Positions 46,331 to 57,893 of a stretch of 64,000 nt of DNA are shown here, in pieces (positions within the stretch are counted from its first letter, which is position 1; every line of letters begins with the position of its first letter). The notes under the pieces were generated by a model. The model was not told where the DNA came from and did not search any database. It worked only from the letters and a program-made list of their open reading frames with translations. The stretch covers positions 1 to 64,000 of the forward strand of contig BROG01001174.1 of assembly GCA_030159075.1 (NCBI GenBank), given 5' to 3'. Source of the DNA: Atrina japonica. Its lineage: Eukaryota; Mollusca; Bivalvia; Pterioida; Pinnidae. The translations under genes and the position numbers were made by a program.

Positions 46331-47240
46331 ATATAACCATTACCATATAACTGAAAAATCGTAAAACAACATTCAAATTCCATTCAAACGATTAACCCTT
46401 TCATCCGTGAATATTTGAGTGGTATGCTCTTTCTATTGTTGAAAAGCAGTCTATTATGTTCTGTAGGTTTGACAAGGTTAATACTGTGGTATATAGGATA
46501 TATAATAGTCTTTTATTACATTTACTTGCGTTTAACGCTGTCAAGAATGTCTTAGATTTAAAGAGGCATTTAGCTGTGTTTATCCCCGCCCCCAAATTTA
46601 TTTCTAATAACTTTCTGTATTTTCACTACCTGTACTTGATGTAATATAACAGATAAAAGCTATACACAGGCATAACAAAATTTTATATTCCTACATATTT
46701 TGAGAAAAAGAAGTCGGGTTCAGTGTGTCATTCATATACGAATTGTAAGGTTGAGTTAATCAATTGTCAGTGAAAAGCTTAAGTGTCAAACCTTGGTTTC
46801 TCAAGCAGTTTTCACAAAATATATTTATGGATTTTAAAATGTGAATGCCTGTGTATATCTCTTTTTTTTTTGTTAGTGTAGGCTATATCAATCTAAGAAG
46901 TTAAAACAGGAAAGAAACACATTTTTTTAAAATCACAGCTAATGCCCCTTTAAGCAATAATGTCAAACTAAAATGTGAGTAGTGTATTATTCTGAGCACC
47001 GACGCGCTTTTAGCGTGGTACTTGGTAGATTACATTAAACATATTTTATTGCAGAAAAATTAATTTTATAATACAATAGGATTGGGGGCAAGTTTCGACT
47101 AAGTTTAATAGGGCTCTCCTTTTATAAGTGATATAAATTCTAGCGTATGCATAGACATTAATGATTTAATATACAAATTATATATTTATGCAAATTGTTT
47201 ACATAAGCGCTGTTACAAAAATCGATATCTTTAGTGGTAA
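46331..47240. other. Intergenic, nothing recognised
   Basis: A 16-bp phrase (GCCTGTGTATATCTCT) at 46847 and a GCTAATGCCCCTTTAA phrase at 46940 also occur near 20255 and 20390, marking a dispersed repeat. Confidence 0.4.
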
Positions 47241-47248
47241 ATTGTATG

Positions 47249-47256
47249 AGAGAGAG

Positions 47257-47293
<37 letters not shown>

Positions 47294-47430
47294 GTGTGAT
47301 AGAAACAGGCATAGAGAAAGAAACAGAGAGAGACAGAGAAACAGACAGAGAGAGTGTGTGTGTGTGTGTGTGTGATAGAAACAGGCATATAGAAAGAAAC
47401 AGAGAGAGAGAGAGAGATAGAGAGAGATGT
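47249..47430. repeat. Compound (GA)n/(GT)n microsatellite with internal duplication
   Basis: GA, GT, then GATAGAAACAGGCATA, GA-rich, GT, the same GATAGAAACAGGCATA phrase again and GA-rich. An ~100-bp block is duplicated in tandem. Confidence 0.9.
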
Positions 47431-47487
47431 GCCATTACAAATAAATATGTTTTATGCCAAGTAAATCAATTGCTTTTGATAATAATA

Positions 47488-47536
47488 TAAAAATCTCAGA
47501 TACCATAGTATAAATCAATAGGATGTCCAGGACATA
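47488..47536 (-). repeat. PLE tail tip only (48 bp)
   Basis: AAAATCTCAGATACCATAG to GGATGTCCAGGACATA. The extreme 3' end of the family only. Confidence 0.75.
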
Positions 47537-47931
47537 ATGATTGAACTGTCTTCGTTAGGTTAATATTTTGTTTTGTTTGTTTGGATTGCCAAAAAGGATA
47601 TCATTTTTTATTGAGTTGATGGTGAAATCTGTTGAATACAATAACTAAATACATGTACATGTATGTCCTTTTATCTTTATTTTGAGGGCACCGTAAGAAA
47701 AGAAAATGAATAGAATTCTCAATAGAATAACCACATAATATACAATAAGCTGAAATGGATAAATTTACTCTATATAAATCATCATTTAGTCTGCTGCACT
47801 TGACATCTCTACTCTCTATACTTCAGTTCCGTACGAAATTTGACATTTGGCCAATTATAGACACAGTCTGCCTGGTAATCACAACAACATTACAGGACAA
47901 TGAGATTATTTCTGAGTTTCCATCGTCAGCA

Positions 47932-49010
47932 TTCCACATTTAAGTAGTAATTTCCCATTTTCGCCTTCATTTTTAATCTCCTTCAACTATGTTATTTAAA
48001 ATTGACTGTGGAATTACGTTAGGTGTGATCGTCGATCGAATGGGGATGTTTACTCCTCCGTGACACCCGACCCCCCCCCCTTTCCACCCTCTAGGGCATC
48101 GTTTCATTAAAGGTCGGAAACTTTACTATTATCGATTATTTTTACGACCATTCACCGATAATGTCTACGACCGTTTCATAAAGCAAGTCGGCATTTCTTA
48201 TGACTGCCGATTATTTAGTTTGTAGAATATGTAGGTTAAATATATCTGTTATTATTAAATGAATAGAAAAGGTGGAATGATTTGTAGGAGAGTCAGTTTT
48301 GATGTTTGTCCTGTATGTGAAACGGCAAAATCGGTCCTTTATCTTGAAATATATAATTCCGGAATACAATGTGTGTGATCCGTTATAAACACGATCAAAG
48401 GGAGGTAACTTGTTTGTTTGTATTGGAAGACACTGGGTCTTCAACCAGTCTTATTTTTCATTTAAAGCACCAAACAAAGTAATTTATTCTGTCATTTCAA
48501 ACGATTTCTCGAGCCTTACTCAATCGGTAGCGGGCTCGACTCTTGATCGTGAGGTCGTGTCCAGCCGGCGGCGGATTGGTTTCCTGTTTTGCGGATGAGT
48601 AAAAACCGAGGTTCCATTTCGCAGTAGGTGAACCATCACTGCTCAATGGCCGTAAGTGCTGAGCTAGGGCCAAAACTTGAAGCCCTTCACCGGCATTTGA
48701 TGACGTTTCCATATCAGTTAAATATTTTTGAGTGGGACGTTAAACAACAATAAACAAACAAACAAATAAAACAATTTCTCAAAATATTTCACGTTATCTT
48801 GATGAAAACACGAGGTATTTAGGATTTACGATTGCCTTGAGCCAGTCGGAAATAACCGACTAGATTTTGTCGTGAATCGATAATCGAAAACGTTTATGAA
48901 ACAGTCGGCATCGTTATATTCGGTTTATGACTTTTTTCCCGATTCACTACCTTTTATGAAACGGTGATCTGGGACATTCGGAGGTCCGTATTTGTCCAAT
49001 GTCAACCATA
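47932..49010 (+). repeat. Diverged PLE copy split by a SINE
   Basis: 47932-48095 matches the RT end/tail (CACATTTAAGTAGTAAT, GGATGTTTACTCCTCC). Matching resumes at about 48975 (GGAGGTCCGTATTTGTCCA). Between them lie AT-rich DNA, a SINE (48508-48772) and a mirrored phrase (CCGATTATT, AACGGTGA), so later insertions separate the halves. Confidence 0.55.
48508..48772 (+). repeat. tRNA-derived SINE
   Basis: Head GAGCCTTACTCAATCGGTAGC, shortened around the B box, and the tail GACGTTAAACAACAATAAAC. The body has small deletions. Confidence 0.85.
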
Positions 49011-51075
49011 TTTCATACTGTCTCTTTGAACACCCCATGGTTAATATTTTATATCGTTGTTTGATCTAATGTCACACTGCAGGGAGTACTGTACAAAAAT
49101 AAACGTGTCCGTACTTAATGTTTATTCAGATATATTTTCGTCTTATATCAAAGTCCAATTATCGCTATATCAAAAGTACTTCGTAATTCGGTCAGTAGAT
49201 CTTGGTCCTTTACGCACTCGGATAATGTTAAAATCGGCCGATTTTTATGTTTTGTATTCATTTTTAAAATGCAGGACGTGATTTTTATTGGAAAGTGCAA
49301 GTATTATGTAAAATGAATGCTTTCCAACGCTATTTATATACCTGAAGAAAATCAGCTGCATATATGAATAAATATATCAGGTCACTAAAAGAAATTTTTC
49401 CGATCTTTTATTGTTACCCTGAATGATCACATTGACAAAATGAAAACAATATAACTGTGAAAAGTATGCGTACCTCACGTTTTACAATTGTGCCGCCATG
49501 TCCGGTGGAGTTGGGCAGTTCATGATCATATGTGTCAAGAATTATAAAGGCGAAAGTCGATGGGACGAGTTAAAATGGGTCGAGATCACCCGATATATTT
49601 GGCACGTGGACAATGTTTTGAAACTACGAAAAAGACAAACTTTGCCTGATTTAGGTATGAAATGATAATGTACGAAAATAAGCGCAAAGGGTAATAAGAA
49701 TAGAATGTATATCAACTGCAGATAGCACGCGGTTATTGGTCACTCGGTAATCTTCGTAAAAATTTACCGAAAGTTAATTTGCAATGCTCAAAAAATAACT
49801 GATATTACAGGTTACGTTTGGCAAGATTGTTGCAATTTTACACATGCATTTGTTATTCTAACCAACAGATGGTCTCTTTTGGAATATATATTAGATAGAA
49901 TATTACATAAAATTGGCATGTAAAAATTTTCACCTACGACAGCTCATATCGCTTTAACACTATGTAACTAATATACATATTGTCGTCTTTCACTTGATAA
50001 AGGCCAAGTCTGTATAACAGTTGTTCAATGTATTATTGCGCTTCATTATCAAATGTTTGTGTTGTATTTTTTAAATTAGAAATTAAAATTTAATTCAAAG
50101 GTTTGCATTTTTTCACTTTTTATCAAATTATAAGGTTTAACATTAACTTTTCATTTGTTTACTGAAAAATAATCAATGTTACGACAGAGCATACTTTTTG
50201 TATTGCGCTCCGATTCAGGGACCTGTCATGTTTTAATTTTACAAAAATTAAAACATGACAGACCACTTGCTATATACAAGGTCGAATAATATATATATAT
50301 ATATATACCCTCAACGTATTGGCGTCGGTCCATAGCACAGGTCAGAATTTGTAGCACTTCATATAAAGCTGGTGACATCTCAATATAAGTGAACAATTTT
50401 GGACGGGATGTAAAGCAACAATACAAAACCAAAACCGATATAGAGTAATCCTATAGGACCCAGATCTTTTACACCTTAACCTTATCTGAATGAGATTCAA
50501 AATCCTAGAGTTACCTCAGAACCGGTAATCGAATCCAGAATCCAAGTATTCCCCCCTACAGGCTACATGCAAATTAAGTTGCAAAAATACCAAGGTTGAA
50601 TACCGTGGAATATTTATCTGAAAGGTACACGCACTTCACAGACATTAAAAAAGAAATAAAAACAAGAAGATCTTTATGTTAACATTTTATTATTATCACA
50701 ATTTTTCTAATACTTGATGAACACAATGTTTGAAATATGAAAGTTGTTAAGGGAAACATAAGATTATTTGTCGGCATTAGCAATTATAGGTGTACCAAGG
50801 AAAAGTGGCACATCCGGGTAGGGTCAAAAACCAAACCGATACCAAAAATAGGTTGTACAGGTAACACATAATTGCCTTGCATGGATTCCATGCGTTACTG
50901 AATCTGTAAAACATTTGTGACGACAAGTAGCTTGTTACCCCTCTTATGATTTGATTTAGACTCGGTGTGTTTGTAAACATGTGCCAATTTACCTTGGTAG
51001 ACCTGTAGTGTGATTTAGTAAATAATATGCCTAAATACTACCTACTGTAAACGTAGATATCCCCGGTTGTTGTTA
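49011..51075. other. Intergenic, old repeats only
   Basis: A diverged SINE tail lies at 50330-50430 (AGAATTTGTAGCACTTC...GGGATGTAAAGCAACAATAC) and a perfect hairpin at 50223-50261. No gene is recognised. Confidence 0.5.
50223..50261. repeat. 18-bp perfect hairpin, member of a small family
   Basis: CTGTCATGTTTTAATTTT and its exact complement with a 3-base loop. The same arm recurs at 58583-58643 with a larger loop. Confidence 0.8.
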
Positions 51076-51079
51076 AGTT

Positions 51080-51160
51080 AGAGATTTTCTACGCTAACCG
51101 TACGCGCGGGTATTTTCTACGCTAGCCGTACGCGCGGGTATTTTCTACGCGATGTCAAGC
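51080..51160. repeat. ~28-bp tandem repeat (TTTTCTACGCTAGCCGTACG)
   Basis: Two and a half copies of a unit with CGTACGCGCGGGTATTTTC. It has local CpG content far above its surroundings. Confidence 0.75.
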
Positions 51161-51733
51161 GTAAATTTACACGTTCATTATGGGAATGTTCATTACCATC
51201 TATTGTCAAACCTGCGACATCTGGTGGTGTTTCGAATATTAACACATAGGATATACAATTCTGATTTCATTGTACATCCTATCTTAACAATATCTTAGTT
51301 TTGAATTAACGTGCTATAGCTTAACCTTCCGGGAGCAAAAGTAAAAATTTCGTAATAGCATAACACGCCTCAGTAATTACAGTATCTTGAATTAAATGAA
51401 GATGCTAAGATATTATGGTTTTTAACTCTGAAATTGTACCGATGCCAGCTATCCCTAACTTTGTATTTATCATTTTAGCTTAGAACATGTCTGTTAATCT
51501 GTTAGCATTAATCAAAATTCTCCAAAATGTACAAAATTCACGCTTTTCCCCGTTAAATTGAAAAATAAAATTATTTTACATACCAAAATAATGCATTTCA
51601 AAATTAGGCAATTCATTTTTAATCACTTTTTAATCTTTAGAATCCTAAATATTTTTTCCCGTTTTACCTACATTTTCATAAGGAAATGGTCACAGGTCAA
51701 AGCAAGAGAAATATTAAATCAAATTTATAATTG

Positions 51734-51791
51734 TATCATGTTCCCACTTTTTGGTAAAACCCCTGGTAAATAAAAAAGTTGGGAGAAACAT
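51734..51791. repeat. 58-bp palindromic element, decayed copy
   Basis: TATCATGTTCCCACTTTTTGG...; right arm decayed (AAAAAGTTGGGAGAA). See 63003-63060. Confidence 0.6.
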
Positions 51792-51964
51792 TTAACCTAT
51801 TTTTAGATTACGTGAATGCTTCCATTATAACTTATATGTCAACAGCTGCTTATAAAATAACACACGCTTTCCAAAATTTAAAAATGTTGTATGAACTTAA
51901 TTTGTACGCACGGAATGAGCACAATGTCAAAATGAATCGCATAGATGCTCACATCTTATCGGAC

Positions 51965-52680
51965 ATATGTACATATACACGCGGATAACATATACAAGGG
52001 TATAGCACATACCCCCGTATAATATATATTCGTATAACATACACAAGCGTATAACATATACACTCGGATAACATATACACTCGTATAACATATACAAGCG
52101 TATAACGTATACACTCGGATAAAATATACACTCGTATAACATACACAAGCATATAACGTATACACTCGGATAACATATACACACGCATAAAATATACAAG
52201 GGTATAGCACATACCCCCGTATAATATACACTCGGATAACACACACAAGCGTATAACATATACACTCGGATAACATATACATACGCATAACATATAGAAT
52301 GGTATAGCACATACCCCCATATAAATTACACTCGTATAACACACACAAGCGTATAACATATACACTCGCATAACATATGCACTCGTATAACATATACCAG
52401 CGTATAACATATACACTCAGATAACATATACAAGCGTATAAAATATATATTCGCATAACATATACACAAACGCAAGTTTAACATATACACTAGTATAACA
52501 TATACAAGCATATAAAAAATACACTCGTATAACATATACAAGCATATAACAAATACACTTCCATAACATATAATCTCATATAACATACATGCGTATAACA
52601 TATACACTCGTATATCATGCACGTGTATAACATATACACTCGTATAACAAATGTACCCGAATAATATATACACTCATTCA
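51965..52680. repeat. 17-bp minisatellite, ~42 copies
   Basis: Units like TATACACTCGTATAACA (variants CGGATAACA, CAAGCGTATAACG), about 715 bp. The 17-bp period shifts frame each unit, and none of the three minus-strand frames has a stop over long stretches. It lies 76 bp beyond the last esterase exon. Confidence 0.9.
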
Positions 52681-52755
52681 TCCAATTACATGCATTAAAT
52701 TTTCAAGTGAAAATATATGATTCCGTATTAAACAAACATTTCTCATAAGTAATCT

Positions 52756-52951
52756 CTACAGTTCCTCACGCGTTTTTGCTTGTTCTTTCCTTTTTATTTC
52801 TGGGATTTTTTCCAAAAATAAATAAGCTGCATCTGGTGATGGACGACTGTGAACAGAGCAATCCACATCCAAATCAATATACTCTTGATTTTTCTCGTCG
52901 TATGCCGGCCATTCCACAAGATTCTGATCCGATACAGGTTTGTTGGGGTTT
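52756..52951 (-). CDS. Carboxylesterase, terminal exon
   Basis: Acceptor TTGTCTACACAG precedes the exon (start 52951). Completing the Gly codon from the previous exon gives G-NPNKPVSDQNLVEWPAYDEK, then YIDLDVDC and a TAG at 52756. FAK-(S/T)-G-NPN followed by W-P-x-Y and YLxL is the well-known C-terminal pattern of type-B carboxylesterases. Reading frame, splice phase (2+1) and distance (1.2-kb intron) all agree. The final ~20 residues are charged (EIKRKEQAKTREEL) with no ER-retention motif or hydrophobic anchor, so the enzyme is probably secreted or luminal. Confidence 0.88.
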
Positions 52952-53181
52952 CTGTGTAGACAAAAAATAATGTTATCATTTTACCTTAAAAAATCACTTT
53001 AATTTAGCATAAACTTTAAGATTGTTTTTAAAATTACATAATAATCTGAAACTAATTTACTTGGCTTATTACTAAAATCTAAAATTAACAATGTTCTCTA
53101 CCTATAAAATGGAATAGCAAAATATCGAATGCAAAGTTATATAACTGCATCTCAGTGTGGCTGTAGTTTGTAAACAAAGTA

Positions 53182-53242
<61 letters not shown>
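53182..53242. repeat. 61-base poly-G run in esterase intron
   Basis: Uninterrupted G from 53182 to 53242 on the plus strand (poly-C on the coding strand). Extreme for an AT-rich region. Confidence 0.95.
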
Positions 53243-53243
<1 letters not shown>

Positions 53244-53463
53244 ACATGTCATATTTTTTGTATCTTTAAAAACAAAATGATGAAAATTTTATAAGAAAAA
53301 AATTTAGAATGATACATCAGTTAACACATAATTAATATACTGTTATTAACTTGATATAAGGTTACTTCATAATTAATTTATAAATATGAATTTTCCCAAT
53401 GATACCTGGAATATAATACAATACATTACAGTTAGTGAGATCCTGTTGCTGTATTGTTAGTTT

Positions 53464-53743
53464 CGTTTGTTTGTTTGTTTATTGTTGTTTAACGTCCCAC
53501 TCAAGAATCTTTCACTCATATGGAGTCGTCACCAAATACCGGTGAAGAGCTTCTAATTTTGGCCTATGCTCGGTACTTACGGCCATTGAGCAGTGAGGGT
53601 TTTTTAATGTGCCGACAGCTACTGTGATACGGGACCTCGGTTTTAACTGTCTCATCCGAAGGACAGAAAACCAACCTGCCGCCAGCTGGACTCGAACTCA
53701 CGACCAAGAGTCGAGCGCGCTACCAACTGAGCCAGGCCTGCTC
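53464..53743 (-). repeat. tRNA-derived SINE in esterase intron
   Basis: Full length in reverse (tail TTTATTGTTGTTTAACG; head complement CCAACTGAGCCAGGC). Same orientation as the esterase gene. Confidence 0.88.
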
Positions 53744-53828
53744 GTTCGTTTCGTAGAATATACACAGTTATTGAGTCAAACACACACGCATATGCAATGG
53801 TGTGTTTATTTGTGTGGAGCGGTTTTCA

Positions 53829-54110
53829 GGTCACCTGAGTCGAAGGCTCAGGGTGACCTATTGCGATCGTCTTTTGTATGTCGTCGTCCGCCGTTAACGT
53901 TTACACATTTTCGACTTGTTCTCAAGAACCATCGGGCCAGTCGTAACCAAACTTGGCATATAGCATTGCCATGTAAAACCGCATAATGTATGCGAATGAA
54001 AAGGGGCTAAGACAGATATGCGCCCCAAAAGTCGCTAAATAGGCCAAAAAGATCTTTTCATGAAACAATGATCAGATGACGATAAAATTCTGTATGCATG
54101 ATAGTTAAGT
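53829..54110. repeat. Dispersed element starting AGGTCACCTGAG hairpin
   Basis: Begins with AGGTCACCTGAG...CTCAGGGTGACCT, a hairpin, followed by CGACTTGTTCTCAAGAACC and CCAAACTTGGCATA. I recognise this as a common bivalve dispersed repeat end. The class (DNA element or other) is uncertain. Confidence 0.5.
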
Positions 54111-54137
54111 AATGTTAATTTTACCTACAGGACTTAC

Positions 54138-55720
54138 CCGGACTTTGCAAAGTTGGTCCAGTACCTCATTACAGTATCGGCTACTTTGTCGTCATCCTCA
54201 GAAACCTCTACCTCTCCCTTCATGCACGACAGAAAATCCCTCCCAAAGGTATAGGCAATATCATCTCCATGCCCACTCCCTTTATACCATGTTGGATTTG
54301 GAAAGAATGCTATATGACTTGCTTTGGAAAATTTAAAGTAATACGTCTGTGATCTTTTTCCGCCAGATGAATGCACATTAGCGGAGTTAATAGCGGGGGC
54401 GACAAACATAATATCTCCCATTAGGTCAACTCCCCTCATGCTCTGTGCTTCTAGAGAGGTTGTATCGGTGTATTGATCGCAAATGGCATTTACAGCTTCA
54501 GCTGATGTGAAGTTATATAGGCATTCGAACATAACCTTTCCAACCAAGTTGCAAACAACATTTGTGGGGATACCATTTGTTATATTGAAATTATGATCCT
54601 CCTGAATTTGAGGAGAAGCCAGAAACATCATCAAAATTGAACCCTCATGACTTGTAGTTCCCACCATGAAATCAAGGGAGTAGAAAAACTCTTCGACGTC
54701 TGGATAAGAACCAGTCAAAAGCTTTGAGGGTAAATCTTTAAAAAGTACCCCATCCACAACAGGTGCTAAAACAATCTTCATTTCAAATTTCGATGGATCA
54801 TACGCTTTTTCAACTGAGCCTGCCTCCAATAATTCCGCGGCCGATTTTCCTCTTATGCACGCCATGAACTTATCGACATCAGAATTGTCGGACATATTGC
54901 AACCCAAAGCTTCTCCAGTCGTTTTCGAAAATTCGAACGCTGAGGTAGCAAACCCGCCATCCGTTAGTGATGACCCACTCTGCGCTATCACCCGTTGAAA
55001 CAGGCCTTTATTTGAAGGTATAATTGACTGTAAAGTAGCACTAAATCCCCCTGCTGATTCTCCAAAAATAGTAACAGAATTAGAATCCCCACCAAAAGCT
55101 TCTATGTTTTCATGGACCCATTTAAACGACATCTGCTGATCCCAAAGACCATAATTACCGCGGGCTGCCTCGTTGCCTAGAGAAAATAACCCAAATATTC
55201 CTACACGATAATTGATTGTGACAACTATGACGTCACCAAAGGTCGATAAAGTGGACGAAGAGTAAAACATCCCTTGACCCATCATGAATCCTCCTCCATG
55301 TATCCAAATCATAACAGGGCGCTTACTGTCCTTTTTCAAGTTATGTGGAACATAAATATTCAGGAAAAGACAATCTTCTGATACTTCATTGTTTGGTAAT
55401 TTAAAATACTCCATGAAGCCAGTAGTCGATTGCATACATGAAGGTCCGAATTCAGTAGCATCTAATGTTCCCTTCCATTTACCGTATGGTTCCGGGTTTT
55501 TAAATCGTAGGTCCTTCACTGGTGGTTTGGCATACGGTATTTTCCGGAATTGGTATACTGTGGCTCCCGTTCCGAGTGCTGTTGTTTTTATACCTTTGAT
55601 AGGCCCTGAAGGAGTGTCAATTGTGACAATGATTTGGTCCGCATCGCTAGGTACGCCTGCTGTATCTGCGTTGCTGTTTTGCAACAATAAAATAGTTACA
55701 CTAAATGCTATCAATAACAT
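54138..55720 (-). CDS. Type-B carboxylesterase / cholinesterase-like, main exon
   Basis: Start at ATG 55720, just inside an exon that opens at an acceptor (TTTATTTTCAG, exon start 55736). An apparent upstream ATG in the same frame is intronic. Signal peptide MLLIAFSVTILLLQ. Alpha/beta-hydrolase features are an oxyanion-hole HGGGF (~residues 141-145), FGESAGG with nucleophile Ser222, SHEGS with acid Glu359, and GSGHGDD with His484. SEDCLFLNIY, VTINYRVG and NYGLWDQ are family signatures. It hydrolyses carboxylic esters (xenobiotics, lipids or pheromone-like esters; substrate unknown). The aromatic gorge of true acetylcholinesterase is not evident. The exon ends at donor GG|GTAAGT (exon end 54138). 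With 52756-52951 it makes 592 aa, a normal family length. Confidence 0.93.
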
Positions 55721-56010
55721 CTCGGTGTGTCGGTATCTGAAAATAAACATGAAAATATTGTATTCCAGTATCATATTTTGTCAAATTATCAAGAATTACA
55801 CAAAATTATGTTGTTCTTCTTTGTTGTCGTGCCAGCTTGATAATCCATAGTTTCGTATAACAAGTATAGAAAATTTTGTTTTTCACCACGCAAGAAAGTT
55901 GGACTTACGATACCGGACGAATGAAGTCGACATAATTTTAATTCTGTCACAGATGACACAAACGCATGAGTTATAAAGGTGTCATTTATCCTTTGCCTCA
56001 AAACCATTTA
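55721..56010 (-). promoter_or_regulatory. Carboxylesterase 5' UTR, first intron and likely promoter
   Basis: A good donor (GGTATC|GTAAGT, exon end 55909) pairs with the acceptor at 55737 to give a ~172-bp intron. The exon upstream of 55909 is non-coding, because its only ATG frame does not join the esterase frame. The promoter should lie just right of ~56000. No TATA box was assigned. Confidence 0.5.
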
Positions 56011-56124
56011 ATAAGTGTATACCATTGGCGATTTATTTTATCTAAACAAACATTTTACACTGCATTACGGACTATAATAAAGGAATGGAAATTCCAAGTC
56101 CATTAGGACACTATAAAACGGATA

Positions 56125-56235
56125 TAAAACGGTGTCAACCTGAAGAACAATTGAATCTCAAAGGAGGTGGGATCTGGTGTCCGGAAGGACTCAGCGTCCC
56201 TTGTTAGCATTCCACATCTGTCGTAAATATTCCAT
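56125..56235 (-). repeat. PLE tail, very diverged
   Basis: GAATCTCAAAGGAGGTGGGATCTGG and TTCCACATCTGTCG match the family centre at moderate identity. Confidence 0.5.
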
Positions 56236-56328
56236 AGATACTTCTCAAGCTCGGTGAAAAATAGCTGTATCATAACAAGTAAATCTAAAACGTGTAATAG
56301 AAGTGGGGACCACTCACGTTTATCATAG

Positions 56329-56386
56329 TATCGTGTTCCCACTTTTTGATTTACCTGGGATTTTATCAAAAATTGGGAACATGATA
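56329..56386. repeat. 58-bp palindromic element
   Basis: TATCGTGTTCCCACTTTTTG ... CAAAAATTGGGAACATGATA. Same length as the copy at 63003-63060. The flanking CATACTAGATATAGCACA also resembles sequence at 62710. Confidence 0.75.
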
Positions 56387-56399
56387 ACAGCATACTAGA

Positions 56400-57283
56400 T
56401 ATAGCACACCCAAAGTGTTTAAATTATGGTTCGTTCAAATGTTCTCTCTCTTTCTTCTTGCATTTCATGTAAATTAAAGCACGTTTTAGGATGAATCTTT
56501 GCGTAATAAAAAATACTAATTGTATTCGGATCTGTCGACTGAGAACTCTGTTTTAACAGCGATCAAATATAAATTGATATATTGCTGGTTTCGTTATGGA
56601 TTTTGGACAAGTAAGTACTTTTCCAACTTTCTGTCTATTCAATAACCCGACTGTATAAATCTTTCTAATCATTATGAATTGCATTTTTGTTGGTATTGTC
56701 AATATATTTACTACAAATTCAAAACTTGATTCGTTCAAGACACGTGTTTGTCTTACTCGTATTTACACGTTCACTGTAAAAGTATGGTCACTTTATCGCA
56801 CAATCTGATGATCAAATACTAATAACAAATTTCAATGATTTAGGAGCAAAACGGCTTTGGTCTCATGTAAGGGCTCAAGTAACTCAAGTACGTATCAAGC
56901 GCAAATACTCGTACCGACAAACATGGACAAAATAGTTTTGGGTATCAAACTATACTACTTAGTAAGCATAAACAAATTAGTCTGCAAAAAAAGAAAGAAT
57001 TAATGACAGAGGATATTGAAATTACTGAATCGAATTTCAGGAATTGGTGTGTAAATATTATTAACAAAACCAAAGTTATAGTTTTACAAAACAAGCATAT
57101 ACATACTATACAATTATAGACTTCTGAGTGGATGAATATGGTGTAATATTGACCTAAACTTCAATATTGATCGAGGCGATAGCCGAGGTCAACATTGGTT
57201 TTCTGGTCAATATTACACGAAAAGTCCATAACTGTTTTATTATATAAATATTTAGATACATATATATACTAATCATTCAATGT
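56400..57283. other. Intergenic with a foldback
   Basis: 57134-57222 has 14-bp arms GTGTAATATTGACC / GGTCAATATTACAC around GATCGAGGCGATAGCCGAGG. No gene is recognised. Confidence 0.5.
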
Positions 57284-57562
57284 ATTTGTTTATAGTTGTT
57301 TAACGTCCCACTCAAGAATCTTTCACTCATATGGAGACGTCACCAAATACCGGTGAATGGCTTCAAATTTTGGCCTATGCTCGGCACTTACGGCCATTGA
57401 GCAGTGATGGTTCTTTAACGTGCAACACCTACTGTGACGCGGGACCTCGGATTTTATTGTCTTATCTGTAGGACAGGAAACCAACCTGCCGTCGGCTGGC
57501 CTCGAACTCACGTCTTCACGATCAAGATTCTAGCGCGCTACCGACTGTGCCAGGTCGGCTCT
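57284..57562 (-). repeat. tRNA-derived SINE, full length
   Basis: Reverse copy with tail TTTATAGTTGTTTAACG and head complement CCGACTGTGCCAGG, small deletions only. Confidence 0.88.
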
Positions 57563-57584
57563 AATCCTTCAATGTAAGTAAATA

Positions 57585-57893
57585 TTATAAACATAATACC
57601 AAAATATAATGCTCAAGACGATATCGTTTCTGTCAATTAGACTTCATCAGTTGAGTTCCAATTTGAAAAGTAAGTGTATTTTCTAAAGGTAAATTGGTAT
57701 CACACAAAGCCAAATAATATCTCTAAATGTTTAGGCGAAATCCGTCTAAGAGTAACCACTGTAAAAAATGCTTTAGAAGATTTTCGAATTTAAATGGTGT
57801 TAACAGTGCCAACTATTACTTTAGTATAAGATGAACAGCTGGTACCAAAATACCAGGTACTAGGTTTATGTATACCCTCGGGGACTAACAGAG
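57585..57893 (-). repeat. Hammerhead-carrying repeat, full-length reverse copy
   Basis: On the minus strand it runs from GAGGGTATACATAAACCTAG and GGTACCAGCTGTTCATC to the ribozyme and TTATGTTTATAATATTTAC, the complete ~300-bp family unit. Confidence 0.8.
57611..57656 (-). ncRNA. Type I hammerhead ribozyme motif
   Basis: Minus strand: helix I ACTCAA/TTGAGC (5 bp plus an A/C end mismatch), core CTGATGA, helix II GTC-TAATT-GAC, GAAAC, helix III ACG-ATAT-CGT, cleavage GTC. The whole core is identical to the copy at 9507-9552. Confidence 0.68.

Noticed and set aside
51927..52681. Long Tyr/Val-rich proteins
   Set aside because: Overlapping frames of one 17-bp minisatellite with no start context or domain.
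53609..53986. 125-codon plus-strand ORF
   Set aside because: It runs through the reverse strand of a SINE and a dispersed repeat.
54135..54140. TAA after FAKSG as the true end of the carboxylesterase
   Set aside because: It lies inside a consensus donor, and a fitting terminal exon with the conserved NPN continuation exists at 52951.
55389..55850. 153-codon plus-strand frame opposite the esterase
   Set aside because: Antisense of a conserved enzyme; no family resemblance.
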